61,228 bases of DNA from Methanoregula sp. (lineage in GTDB: Archaea; Halobacteriota; Methanomicrobia; Methanomicrobiales; Methanospirillaceae), in assembly GCF_028712425.1 (NCBI RefSeq), contig NZ_JAQTQD010000016.1:1-61228 (forward strand). Reading direction: 5' to 3'. Every line of letters starts with the position of its first letter. Position 1 is the stretch's first letter. A program made the translations under genes and the position numbers. The notes below the pieces were generated by a model. It saw nothing but the letters and a program-made list of their open reading frames with translations, did no database searches and was not told the origin of the DNA. This document shows, piece by piece, positions 35,674-44,154 of the stretch.

Positions 35674-38064
35674 ATGACAGATATGGATTATTACGAAGTT
35701 ACGGTGAAGGAAGCGGCCCACGACGATGCCGGTCGCGGGATTGCACGCCTGAGCATCGAGGTGATGAAGAAGATTGGCCTGGTCTCCGGTGACGTAATCG
35801 AGATCCAGGGCAAGAAAAAAGCCGCCGCGATCGTCTGGCCGGGTTTTGCCCAGGATACCGGTTTTGGCATCCTCCGCATCGACGGTAATGTCCGTGGGAA
35901 TGCAGGGACCGGTATCGACGAGAAGGTCAGGATCAAAAAGTCGGAGGCGGAATATGCAAAGAAGATCGTTGTCCAGCCTACCCAGCCCATCCGTCTTATC
36001 GGGGGTGAACAGTACCTTTCGAGGGTGCTTCGCGGCCGGCCGGTGATCGAAGGCCAGGCTGTCCGCGTTGACGCAATCGGGAACTCCATCACGCTGGTCA
36101 TCACGAAGGTCGCCCCCAAGGGCATGGTCATCGTTACCGATGACACCGAGATCGAGCTCAAGGAAGAGGCCTACAAGCCCGAAGAGGGCAAGCAGGAGAT
36201 GTCCGATATCCACTACGAGGATATCGGTGGCCTTGGCCGCGAGCTCCAGCTCGTCCGCGAGATGATCGAGCTCCCGCTCCGCCACCCGGAGATCTTCGAG
36301 CGCCTGGGGATCCAGCCGCCCAAGGGCGTGTTGCTCTATGGTCCCCCGGGCACCGGCAAGACCCTGATAGCAAAGGCGGTTGCAAACGAAGTCGACGCCC
36401 ACTTCATCACGCTCTCCGGCCCGGAGATCATGAGCAAGTACTATGGCGAGAGTGAGAAGGGGCTGCGCGAGAAGTTCGAGGAAGCCGAGCAGAACTCGCC
36501 TGCGATCATCTTCATTGACGAGATCGATGCCATCGCACCGAAACGTGCGGAGGTCCAGGGCGAGGTGGAGCGGCGTGTCGTTGCCCAGCTCCTGGCGCTC
36601 ATGGACGGACTCAAGGGCCGCGGCCAGGTTATCGTCATCGCGGCAACCAACCTCCCGGACTCGATCGATCCCGCGTTACGGCGTGGCGGCCGGTTCGACC
36701 GGGAGATCGAGATCGGCATCCCGGACAAGAAAGGCCGGATGGAGATCTTCCAGGTGCACAGCCGCGGTGTTCCCCTTGCCGAAGACGTAAAGATCGAGGA
36801 GTTCGCCAACACCACCCATGGCTTTGTCGGTGCCGACATCGCCCTGCTGGTCAAGGAAGCCGCAATGCATGCGCTCCGGAAGATCATCCCCCAGATCAAG
36901 ATCGATGAGGATATCCCGACAGAGGTACTGGATGCGCTCCGTGTCACAAACGAAGACTTTGCCGAGGCCCGGAAACACGTGGAGCCGTCGGCCATGCGCG
37001 AGGTGCTGGTAGAAGTGCCCGACATAACCTGGAAGCAGGTGGGAGGCCTCGAGGACGTGAAGCAGGAACTGAAGGAAGCGGTCGAATGGCCGCTGAAGTT
37101 CCCTGATGTCTTCGAGCGGCTCCAGACCAAGCCCCCCAAGGGCATCCTGATGTTCGGCCCGCCCGGCACCGGCAAGACCCTGCTTGCAAAGGCCGTTGCA
37201 AACGAGAGCGAGTGCAACTTCATTGCCGTGAAGGGCCCCGAGCTCCTGTCAAAGTGGGTTGGCGAATCGGAGAAAGGTGTGCGGGAGATCTTCCGGAAAG
37301 CCCGACAGGCGTCCCCGTCGATCATCTTCTTCGATGAGATCGATGCCCTCGTGCCCAAGCGCGGGAGCTACCAGGGCTCCTCGCACGTGACCGAGAGCGT
37401 GGTCTCCCAGATCCTGACCGAGCTCGACGGCATGGAGGAGCTCAAGAATGTCACGGTGCTCGCGGCAACCAACCGCCCGGACATGCTGGACGATGCCCTG
37501 CTCCGGCCGGGCCGGCTGGAACGGCACATCTGGGTGCCTGCTCCCGATGAAGAGAGTCGGAAGAAGATCTTCGAGGTCTACCTGGGCGGCGAGACCGGCA
37601 ATATCCTTGCAAAGGACGTTGACGTCGATGCGCTCGTGAAACAGACAGAGGGCTATGTCGGCGCCGATATCGAGGCACTGGTCCGCGAGGCCAAGATGGC
37701 CGCGATGCGCGACTTCATCGTGCAGATGGGTGGCCGGAACGAGCAGGAGCGGAAGGATGCCATCAAGAACGTGATGCTCACCCGGGCGCACTTCGATGCC
37801 GCGCTCCTGAAAGTGAAGGGATCGCTTGACGCAGAGACCCTGGAGAAGTCCGAACGGCAGGCATGGGAGATGCTCTACAACCAGGAGCAGCGGGAGGTCC
37901 TGGACAAGGCAGCAATCCTGATCCGCCAGGCAGGCATGGTCCACAAGAAGGCCGACGAGAAACTTGCTGCGGAACTCCGAGCTGCCGTGTATTCCCGGAA
38001 GAAGGACTTTGATGCGATCAGGAAACTCTCAGAATCGCTGGAGAAGAAACTGGAGAAAGCGTAA
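35674..38064 (+). CDS. Cdc48/VAT AAA+ ATPase
   Basis: A 796-residue protein unfoldase and segregase. Residues ~1-190 are the double-psi barrel/Cdc48 N-domain ([19 protein letters not shown]). Two AAA modules follow, each with GPPGTGKT (near 224 and 494) and Walker [10 protein letters not shown] / [12 protein letters not shown] arginines are seen in RRGGRFDRE and LRPGRLERH. The pore loop and C-terminus are typical of archaeal VAT, which feeds the proteasome. An hsp20 gene follows 28 bp downstream, giving a protein quality-control unit. Confidence 0.95.
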   Translation: MTDMDYYEVTVKEAAHDDAGRGIARLSIEVMKKIGLVSGDVIEIQGKKKAAAIVWPGFAQDTGFGILRIDGNVRGNAGTGIDEKVRIKKSEAEYAKKIVVQPTQPIRLIGGEQYLSRVLRGRPVIEGQAVRVDAIGNSITLVITKVAPKGMVIVTDDTEIELKEEAYKPEEGKQEMSDIHYEDIGGLGRELQLVREMIELPLRHPEIFERLGIQPPKGVLLYGPPGTGKTLIAKAVANEVDAHFITLSGPEIMSKYYGESEKGLREKFEEAEQNSPAIIFIDEIDAIAPKRAEVQGEVERRVVAQLLALMDGLKGRGQVIVIAATNLPDSIDPALRRGGRFDREIEIGIPDKKGRMEIFQVHSRGVPLAEDVKIEEFANTTHGFVGADIALLVKEAAMHALRKIIPQIKIDEDIPTEVLDALRVTNEDFAEARKHVEPSAMREVLVEVPDITWKQVGGLEDVKQELKEAVEWPLKFPDVFERLQTKPPKGILMFGPPGTGKTLLAKAVANESECNFIAVKGPELLSKWVGESEKGVREIFRKARQASPSIIFFDEIDALVPKRGSYQGSSHVTESVVSQILTELDGMEELKNVTVLAATNRPDMLDDALLRPGRLERHIWVPAPDEESRKKIFEVYLGGETGNILAKDVDVDALVKQTEGYVGADIEALVREAKMAAMRDFIVQMGGRNEQERKDAIKNVMLTRAHFDAALLKVKGSLDAETLEKSERQAWEMLYNQEQREVLDKAAILIRQAGMVHKKADEKLAAELRAAVYSRKKDFDAIRKLSESLEKKLEKA

Positions 38065-38092
38065 GACAACAACAGGAAACGAGGTGATGAAA

Positions 38093-38548
38093 ATGAAAGG
38101 AGATCCCATGGATATGTTCGACCAGATGGACGAGATGTTCGCACGGCTCTTCTCGCAGATGAGCCGGGACATGTCAATCGGGGGACCGAAAGTATACGGC
38201 TATCATATTGTCATCAACAATGGTGAGGGGCCCGGGGAAGTGACGGAATTCCAGCCCGCACTCTCCCGCAGTGCCGGCGAACCGGTTGCCGAAGTCCATC
38301 ATATCGGCGACGAGACGATGGTCATCGCGGAACTACCCGGCATAACGGAGGAATCGGTCCGGCTGGACATGAAGGGCACGACCCTCGTGATCGATGCCGG
38401 TGATGCGGATAACCACTACCATTCCACTGCCGAGGTCCCGGGAGTGGACTCTGCGACCATGAGAAAGTCGCTGAAAAACGGCGTGCTGGAGGTAACCTTC
38501 AGCAACCTGCCGAAGAGTGAGAAAGGAGCAGGTGCTCCCGGCGAGTGA
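38093..38548 (+). CDS. small heat-shock protein (Hsp20)
   Basis: A 151-residue small heat-shock protein. The alpha-crystallin domain (about 65-145) shows VIAELPGITEESVRLDMKGT, the LKNGVLEVTF strand and a short C-terminal extension. A Met/Asp-rich N-terminus is typical of oligomerising arms. ATG 38093 is chosen for GAGGTG 6 bp upstream. It is likely co-transcribed with cdc48. Confidence 0.85.
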   Translation: MKGDPMDMFDQMDEMFARLFSQMSRDMSIGGPKVYGYHIVINNGEGPGEVTEFQPALSRSAGEPVAEVHHIGDETMVIAELPGITEESVRLDMKGTTLVIDAGDADNHYHSTAEVPGVDSATMRKSLKNGVLEVTFSNLPKSEKGAGAPGE

Positions 38549-38569
38549 CCGGGAGGATCCTTTTTTTTA
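38535..38569 (+). terminator. intrinsic-like terminator after hsp20
   Basis: CTCCCGG (38535-38541) pairs with CCGGGAG (38549-38555) around a 7-nt loop, followed 5 bases later by a run of eight T (38561-38568). The hairpin overlaps the hsp20 stop codon. The T run alone could suffice for archaeal termination. Confidence 0.55.
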
Positions 38570-38879
38570 TCTCTGCGTAAATCCTGTGTAAAAATGTGTT
38601 AGATGGTGATGGAGGAGCCACGGGCGCTCGGGGTCTGCCGACCCTCGCCGCGTGGAACTTGGCTGTATGCGACCCTTGAAAAAATGAAAAGGGTGGTCAA
38701 GGGAGCTTACCCCCTTGGGCAGCCTCCCCCCCCCACATCCCCACCATTTCCGTGGACCTTCGCGTTTTTCATCAATAATAATCCTGATAAAGATCGCAAC
38801 CAAACGACTACATACCTGAGGGGTTAAAATCGGACCCCCCTGCGGCTGAATATTCTTTTGATCTGGATGGCGGTACACC
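38570..38879. other. intergenic region with dispersed element copy 2
   Basis: Besides the 31-bp element at 38618-38648 (minus orientation; core GGGTC-TGCC-GACCC at 38631-38644), there is a CAAGGG/CCCTTG hairpin near 38698-38717. A weak AT-rich promoter-like stretch lies near 38820-38860 before fbp. No gene is evident, and the short open frames lack starts and composition of coding sequence. Confidence 0.5.
38618..38648 (-). repeat. dispersed 31-bp element, copy 2
   Basis: Read on the minus strand this is GCGAGGGTCGGCAGACCCC followed by GAGCGCCCGTGG. It matches 44040-44070 at 29 of 31 positions and the start of the copy at 532-556. Its core is a perfect 5-bp hairpin. Confidence 0.8.
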
Positions 38880-39785
38880 ATGAAACTAAAAGAATTCCTT
38901 GAACATGAAGGAACGGAGAAGAACCTCGCAGAACTGATCCTCTTTTTGGCAAGCCGCGCTCCTTCTATCAGGAAGGGGTTCCTCGTTGCCGGCGGAAAGG
39001 CAAAGGATGGAGGGAAGACAAAGAACGTCTATGGCGAGGAGCAGCAGCCGCTCGACAAGTACGCGGACTCTGTGTTCGTGGATGGGATACGGGAGTCCCG
39101 GCTTGCCCGCTATGTCGCTACCGAAGAGCAGGAGACTATTGTTGAGGTGAAAGATCCAAAAGCGCAGTTTGGTGTTGTGATCGATCCGCTTGACGGGTCC
39201 TCCCTGATTGATGTGAACCTCTGCGTGGGTACGATCATCGGGATCTATCCCGGCCACGTCCTGGCAAAAGGATCGACGATGGTTGCGGCCATGTACCTGC
39301 TCTACGGGCCGCTCACGAGCCTGACCTATACAACGGGCAAAGGCGTCCACGAGTTTGTCCTTGATGAATCGGGCGAGTTCATCCTCCGTCAGCGTGACCT
39401 GAAGATTCCCGAGGGGAAGATATTCGCCCCGGGTGCTCTCCGGAAGGACTGGCTCCCGGCCCATGCGAAGTGGATCGAAGAACTTGAGCGGGAAGGCTAC
39501 AAGCTCCGGTTCAGCGGCTGCTTTGTCGCGGATGTCCACCAGATCCTCCACAAGGGCGGTGTCTTCAGCTACCCGGGTATCAAAGGCAAGGAGAAGGGGA
39601 AGCTGCGCCTCCTGTATGAGGCAAATCCCATGGGGAAGATCCTGCACGAAGCCGGCGGCGCGATCAGCAACGGGAAGACGGATATCCTCGGGATCGTCCC
39701 GCAGGCCCATGATGTCGTAACGCCTATCTATGCCGGCGGGAAAAAAGAGATTGCTCTCATTGAGAAATGTTTCCGGGAAGGATGA
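38880..39785 (+). CDS. fbp: class I-type fructose-1,6-bisphosphatase
   Basis: A 301-residue protein with the FBPase class I signature: an N-terminal helical region, then the acidic metal motif [16 protein letters not shown] (~101-116), GTIIGIY, and the late LLYEANPMG...GG motifs. It dephosphorylates fructose-1,6-bisphosphate in gluconeogenesis. It is followed 39 bp later by a class II aldolase, making a two-step unit. Many archaea instead use a single bifunctional aldolase/phosphatase; whether that is also present cannot be seen here. Confidence 0.92.
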   Translation: MKLKEFLEHEGTEKNLAELILFLASRAPSIRKGFLVAGGKAKDGGKTKNVYGEEQQPLDKYADSVFVDGIRESRLARYVATEEQETIVEVKDPKAQFGVVIDPLDGSSLIDVNLCVGTIIGIYPGHVLAKGSTMVAAMYLLYGPLTSLTYTTGKGVHEFVLDESGEFILRQRDLKIPEGKIFAPGALRKDWLPAHAKWIEELEREGYKLRFSGCFVADVHQILHKGGVFSYPGIKGKEKGKLRLLYEANPMGKILHEAGGAISNGKTDILGIVPQAHDVVTPIYAGGKKEIALIEKCFREG

Positions 39786-39824
39786 ATTTAAGCAGATAGG
39801 ATGAATACACTGGTGTGATGCAGT

Positions 39825-40964
39825 ATGTCGGTGAAGAGTTTTAGTCCAATGCCGGGTTCGGCAATCCTTTCAGCGCTTGCCGGCCAGAAGACTATCGTGA
39901 TGGCGGCAAACGTACGCGTTGCCTCGGTTGCGAAGGGGATCTTCCGGGCAGCAAAGGACACGGACTCGGCCGTCTTCATGGAACTGGCGCGGTCCGAGTG
40001 CGATTTAAAGGGCGGGTATACCGGGATGACCCCGGCGGATTTCTCGAAACGGATGAACGATGCGGCAGCCGCGGTCGGGTTCGATATGTGGGCACTCCAC
40101 GCGGACCATATCACCATCAAAAAGGGGGATGCAGCCGAGATCGAGAGCACGAAGCAGCTCATCGATGCGCAGATCGCCGCCGGGTATACCTCGTTTGCCA
40201 TCGATGCCTCCCACCTCTTCAACTTTGAGGGGAAGAATGTCCGCGAGGAACTCGATCCGAACATCCGTGTCACTACGGAGCTTGCCCAGTACATCAGTAA
40301 GAAGATGAACAATAAGGAGTTCGGGCTCGAGGTCGAAGTCGGCGAGATCGGGAGGAAGGACAACAGCGGGCTCGTCCTCACCAAACCGGAAGAGGCGGTT
40401 ACGTTCATCAAAGCCCTCAACGAGAATGGAGTCAACCCCCATGTCCTTGCCATCGCAAACGGCAGCACACATGGGCACACCTATGACGCTGCCGGCAATG
40501 TTGTCGAGCAGCTCTCCATCGACATCCCCCAGACAAAGGAGATTGCCCAAGCGCTCCGGGATAATAAGCTCAACGTCGGCATAGCCCAGCACGGTATCAC
40601 CGGCACGCCCCGCGACCTCATCAACCTCCACTTCCCGAAAGGGGATATCATCAAGGGGAATGTTGGCACGTTCTGGCAGGATGTTGTCTTCAGCACCCTG
40701 AAAGTCTACGAACCGGCGCTCTACAAGAGCATCCAGGACTGGACGCTGGAGAAGTACCGCCCGCTCAACCAGGGCAAGTCCGATTGCCAGATCTTTGACG
40801 GCAACTGCAAGATGGCGATCAAGGAGTTCTTCAAGGATCTCTACTCCCTTGACGAGAAGACCGAGCATGCCATCCAGTCCATGGCCTATGCCGAGAGCCT
40901 TGTCTTCTTCCGGGCGTTTGGGGCATATGGCTCGGCGTCGGTTGTGCGGAAGGCGAGGAAGTAA
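39825..40964 (+). CDS. class II fructose-bisphosphate aldolase
   Basis: A 379-residue metal-dependent aldolase of the FbaA/class II superfamily. Zinc and catalytic positions are seen in ALHADHI (near 86-92), AIDASHLF, EVEVGEIG, ANGSTHGHTY and the late GITGTP / KGNVGT region. It condenses DHAP and glyceraldehyde-3-phosphate to fructose-1,6-bisphosphate. A GGTG-type site precedes the ATG. With fbp upstream and tpiA at 50.8 kb it covers consecutive gluconeogenic steps. Confidence 0.9.
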   Translation: MSVKSFSPMPGSAILSALAGQKTIVMAANVRVASVAKGIFRAAKDTDSAVFMELARSECDLKGGYTGMTPADFSKRMNDAAAAVGFDMWALHADHITIKKGDAAEIESTKQLIDAQIAAGYTSFAIDASHLFNFEGKNVREELDPNIRVTTELAQYISKKMNNKEFGLEVEVGEIGRKDNSGLVLTKPEEAVTFIKALNENGVNPHVLAIANGSTHGHTYDAAGNVVEQLSIDIPQTKEIAQALRDNKLNVGIAQHGITGTPRDLINLHFPKGDIIKGNVGTFWQDVVFSTLKVYEPALYKSIQDWTLEKYRPLNQGKSDCQIFDGNCKMAIKEFFKDLYSLDEKTEHAIQSMAYAESLVFFRAFGAYGSASVVRKARK

Positions 40965-41228
40965 TCCCCTCAGTCTTTTTGTTTTCAGGGCAGATTTTCG
41001 GGATTGGAGAGGTCAGAGAATCCGAAGGGTTCATCAGAATCCTGAGGATGAGAAGATTTCAACAGAAATCTTCGAATCTCGACAACCTGAAGGGAGGCGA
41101 TTGCCGACCTTCAGGCCTGATGGGCCGTGAAAGGTCGAAGAATAGCTATGCAATTCTTCTCCTTCTTCGGGTCTGATGGCCCTCAGAATCCACAAACCTT
41201 AATACTCTACCACCCCAAATTAGGGCAG
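40965..41228. other. intergenic region with several hairpin elements
   Basis: Three stem-loops are visible: GAATCC-GAA-GGGTTC (41018-41032), the covarying element GAAGATTTC-AACA-GAAATCTTC (41052-41073), and GAAGAAT/ATTCTTC (41137-41159). A TATA-like ACCTTAATACT lies near 41195-41207 ahead of the LSm gene. No coding region is supported. Confidence 0.55.
41052..41073. other. covarying hairpin element, copy B
   Basis: A 9-bp stem, GAAGATTTC with GAAATCTTC, around loop AACA, preceded by GAGGATGA as in copy C. The inner stem bases differ from copies A and C but stay paired. Confidence 0.65.
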
Positions 41229-41465
41229 ATGGTTAACGGAATTGTTTTGCCGATAAAGAAAGTGTTTGCACTCGTTGATTCAAAAATTTCCGTCGAGATC
41301 AAGGATGAGGGGCGGAAGCTGCAGGGCCGCCTCGTTGCGGTGGACGAATACTTAAACATCCACATGGATGAGACCATTGAGTATGTCGACAACCAGCGCG
41401 GGAGAAGCCTCGGGATGGTTGTCATCCGTGGGAATAATATCCTCACCATTGCGCCGGTATTATGA
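41229..41465 (+). CDS. LSm/Sm-like archaeal RNA-binding protein
   Basis: A 78-residue protein starting MVNGIVLPIKKV. The Sm1 motif (LVDSKISVEIKDEGRKLQGRL) and Sm2 motif (GMVVIRGNNIL) are clear, with YLNIHMD between them. It should form a heptameric ring that binds U-rich RNA. The start at 41229 matches the family; a longer frame to 41127 would run through the hairpin region. Its stop overlaps the next start (ATGA). Confidence 0.85.
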   Translation: MVNGIVLPIKKVFALVDSKISVEIKDEGRKLQGRLVAVDEYLNIHMDETIEYVDNQRGRSLGMVVIRGNNILTIAPVL

Positions 41466-41974
41466 GCAAGACACCAGCCACAAAGAAGGAACTCCCAAAG
41501 AAGGAACTCCCAAAGAAGGAACTCCCAAAGAAGGGATCTCCGAAGAAGGAACTCCCAAAGAAGGGATCTCCGAAGAAGGAGCAGAAAACAGAAGCTCCGC
41601 GTGAAGAAGAGGTCCGGGAAAACGACTCCCATGAAGGCCCTATAGAGGAAGGGCTGAAATTGATCCAGTCCCGGCCCGAAGGAGTTCTCCAGAGCGAGCT
41701 CTGGAAGGAGCTGGGGGTTGACAGCCGGAAGTGTTCCCGGATTGTCAAGAAACTGGAGGAGAGCGGTCTCATCGAGCGTATCGAGTTCAAGAAAGAGGGG
41801 CTCAAGACCTATCTTCTCAAGGCAAAACAGATGCCGGTCAATCCATTACACCTGCTTGCCGGCGACGAATTGATCCCCTGCATCGGGTGCGACCTCGAAT
41901 GTGTTGTCGAGGAGTGCCACCCGCTGATGGACTGGATGTACCAGCTCGCTATTGTCTCCCATTCCGAAGACTGA
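41462..41974 (+). CDS. winged-helix protein with C-terminal Cys cluster, TFE-beta/RPC39-like
   Basis: A 170-residue protein with three parts. Residues ~8-40 are a lysine-rich tail of repeated KELPK/KGSPK units. Residues ~62-120 are a winged helix (SELWKELGVDSRKCSRIVKKLEESGLIER). The C-terminus has CIGCDLECVVEEC ending in LMDWMY. A winged helix followed by such a Cys cluster and a terminal Trp is the layout of RPC39/TFE-beta, a transcription-initiation factor with a 4Fe-4S cluster. The assignment is by pattern and memory of the family. It is coupled to LSm. Confidence 0.6.
   Translation: MSKTPATKKELPKKELPKKELPKKGSPKKELPKKGSPKKEQKTEAPREEEVRENDSHEGPIEEGLKLIQSRPEGVLQSELWKELGVDSRKCSRIVKKLEESGLIERIEFKKEGLKTYLLKAKQMPVNPLHLLAGDELIPCIGCDLECVVEECHPLMDWMYQLAIVSHSED
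41485..41583 (+). repeat. 15-bp tandem repeats in the 5' coding region
   Basis: About six tandem 15-bp units of AAGGAACTCCCAAAG or the variant AAGGGATCTCCGAAG encode KELPK or KGSPK. The number of units may vary by slippage without shifting the frame. Confidence 0.85.
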
Positions 41975-42087
41975 CCGGGCTTTCTGCCCAACCGATACTC
42001 TTTTTGATCCAAGGAAAATCCCCGCGGATACGGGCAGATCTCGGTGGATCGCGTTCAGGAAATGCCCGGGTTTCCCGTTTTCTCAAC

Positions 42088-42098
42088 AACTATTTATC
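42088..42098 (+). promoter_or_regulatory. TATA box for the diadenylate cyclase gene
   Basis: AACTATTTATC lies about 60 bp upstream of ATG 42156. No clear Shine-Dalgarno site is seen directly before the start. Confidence 0.35.
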
Positions 42099-42155
42099 GC
42101 TCTGGCATCCACCTGATAATAATTACCCCGGATCCCCAGCTCCGGACGATGTACG

Positions 42156-43838
42156 ATGATCTCGATCCTGTTTGTCGATGACAATACCGACCTGTTCACC
42201 CGCATCCGTACTTTTCTTGAAAAGACCGGCGATATCCGGATAGAGCAGGCTCATTCCATCAAGCAGGCAACAGACAAACTCCGGGGGAGGACCTATGATG
42301 TCATCATCTCCTACGAGCAGCTTCCCACAGTCAACGGCATCGAGTTTGTGCCGGACATGAACGGGATAGATTTCCTCAAGTACCTCAAGAGCCAGGGGAA
42401 TACGACGCCCGTCATCCTGCTCGGGCGCCGGGGGCCAAACAAAATCTCCCTTGAGGAAGTGAGCAATGCCACGGAGATCACCCTCCCCTCCTCCGGAGAT
42501 CTCCGCCCACAGCTGATGGAGATGGTCACCCTTATCAAGCAGACCATGCTCCGGCGGAAGGCCGAACGCGAACAGAAAGCTCAGACCGAGCAGCTCGCAA
42601 CTATCCTGTCTGCAACCCCACTGGGAATATTCCAGGTCAGGAACGGGGTCATCGAATGGGTGAACCGCCCCTTTGTCACCATGCTCGGGACTGATGAGGG
42701 ATCTCTTGTCGGGAAGGAGCTTCACACCCTGATCCGGACCCCGGAAGAGTTCGACCAGCTTGCCCGTGAGTTCCAGATCCGGAAGGATCCGCAGGGGCTT
42801 GCTCATGCAGACTGTCGGCTCGTCCGCAGGGACGGTAAGGCAATTCCCTGCCATATCCAGGCCCAGGCACTCGATCCTCAGGACATTGTCCGTGGCGGGA
42901 CGTTTGTGGTCACGGACAACACCGAGAAACAGAAACTCACAGACGCCCTCCGCGAGAGCGAGGCAAAGTACCGCGAGGTGCAGACCAACAGCCAGAGTAT
43001 CATTATCCGGATGGACCTGCAGGGCACCATTACCTTCTTCAACACTTATGCTCTCACGTTCTTCGATTACAGTGCCGAGGACGTGATCGGGAAGAACCTG
43101 GTCGGCACCATCGTTGCCGAGAAGTCCCGGATCCAGCACGGGCTCTCGATGATGGCTAACGACATCGGCTTCAACGCCGAGGGCTATGCAGTGAACATCA
43201 ACGAGAACATCCGCAGGAACGGTGACCGGGTCTGGATCGCCTGGATCAACAAGGCGATCCGCGATGAACAGGGCCGTCTCATCGAGATCCTCTGCATCGG
43301 CCATGACATCACAGACCGGAGGCGTGGCAGCGGAGAGGTCCGGATCAGCACCGATACGTGGAAGGACATGGTCGTTGCCGACACGGACATAAAGGAGGAA
43401 GTCTTCGATGCGGTCTTCCATATCTGCACGGAGATAACCATCGAGGGACGGGAAGGAAAGCCCGTTGGGACGACCTTCCTTATCGGGGATACCAAGAACG
43501 TGCTGGAGAAGTCCCGCCAGATCATCTTAAACCCGTTCGAGGGGCACAAACCCGAACTGCGCATGGTCACAAACCCGGGAATCAACGAGAACATCAAGGC
43601 CCTTGCACAGCTTGACGGCGCTTTTGTTCTCACGGGCGACGGCTTCATCGAATCGGTCGGCCGCTACATCACGGTGGACTCAAGCAATGTGTCCCTCCCG
43701 CCCGGTATGGGCACAAGGCACAACTCAGTGGCGGCGATCACCGCTGTGACCAACGCTGTGGGGATCGTGGTATCCCAGAGCGGAGGTGGGATTACCGTAT
43801 TCCGCGAAGGCCGGATACTGAAGAAGATTATGTTGTAA
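42156..43838 (+). CDS. degenerate receiver-PAS-PAS-diadenylate cyclase
   Basis: A 560-residue protein. Residues 1-125 are a CheY-like receiver with the VDDN acidic pocket, but the phosphoacceptor position is Y53 in D48-V-I-I-S-Y, so it is probably not phosphorylated. Two PAS domains follow (about 145-260 and 275-390). The C-terminus (about 410-560) is a DAC domain with D487-G-A489 and G519-T-R-H522, followed by IVVSQSGGGI. It should make c-di-AMP from two ATP under PAS control. The usual RHR motif reads RHN here, which might alter activity. Confidence 0.8.
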   Translation: MISILFVDDNTDLFTRIRTFLEKTGDIRIEQAHSIKQATDKLRGRTYDVIISYEQLPTVNGIEFVPDMNGIDFLKYLKSQGNTTPVILLGRRGPNKISLEEVSNATEITLPSSGDLRPQLMEMVTLIKQTMLRRKAEREQKAQTEQLATILSATPLGIFQVRNGVIEWVNRPFVTMLGTDEGSLVGKELHTLIRTPEEFDQLAREFQIRKDPQGLAHADCRLVRRDGKAIPCHIQAQALDPQDIVRGGTFVVTDNTEKQKLTDALRESEAKYREVQTNSQSIIIRMDLQGTITFFNTYALTFFDYSAEDVIGKNLVGTIVAEKSRIQHGLSMMANDIGFNAEGYAVNINENIRRNGDRVWIAWINKAIRDEQGRLIEILCIGHDITDRRRGSGEVRISTDTWKDMVVADTDIKEEVFDAVFHICTEITIEGREGKPVGTTFLIGDTKNVLEKSRQIILNPFEGHKPELRMVTNPGINENIKALAQLDGAFVLTGDGFIESVGRYITVDSSNVSLPPGMGTRHNSVAAITAVTNAVGIVVSQSGGGITVFREGRILKKIML

Positions 43839-44013
43839 ATCTCCATTTTCTCGTATTCTCCATTTTTCCGAAATTAACGCTTTGTTGAAATCATTTCCAC
43901 AGCGTCCTTTTTATGGAATTGCGAAAGTGAACCCCGGTTTCAATCATTCATTTTTGGGTGTCCATCTGCGACCCTGCTCCACGGTCCGAACGGTTGGCAG
44001 ACTGTGAGGATGA

Positions 44014-44034
44014 GAAGAATCCGAAGGATTCTTC
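44014..44034. other. covarying hairpin element, copy C
   Basis: A 9-bp stem, GAAGAATCC with GGATTCTTC, around loop GAA, preceded by GAGGATGA. The constant outer GAAGA/TCTTC and the compensating inner bases match copies A and B. Confidence 0.65.
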
Positions 44035-44039
44035 GCGAT

Positions 44040-44070
44040 GCGAGGATCGACAGACCCCGAGCGCCCGTGG
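44040..44070 (+). repeat. dispersed 31-bp element, copy 3
   Basis: GCGAGGATCGACAGACCCC followed by GAGCGCCCGTGG matches the reverse of 38618-38648 at 29 of 31 bases. The two differences (both G to A) weaken the central hairpin here. Confidence 0.8.
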
Positions 44071-44154
44071 TCCAATCCCTAACTAATACTATCTCACACA
44101 GGTTTCCTACAGAGCCCGTTTATTCAAATCTTTGCCAATAATGCCCGCTCTTCT

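Larger units (their letters stand above)
43839..44154. other. intergenic region with composite structured element
   Basis: An AT-rich first half (43850-43950) is followed by covarying hairpin copy C (44014-44034) and, 5 bp later, dispersed element copy 3 (44040-44070). Together these make a composite of ~60 bp between convergent genes, where an RNA element or two-way terminator is plausible. No gene is seen. Confidence 0.55.

Noticed and set aside
41485-41583. CRISPR-like or minisatellite locus
   Set aside because: The 15-bp units are in frame inside a coding region and encode a low-complexity tail; there are no spacers.
42123-43421. 432-residue minus-strand reading frame
   Set aside because: It lies antisense to the diadenylate cyclase gene, whose plus-strand frame carries receiver, PAS and DAC motifs. 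The antisense frame is a by-product of GC-rich codon use.
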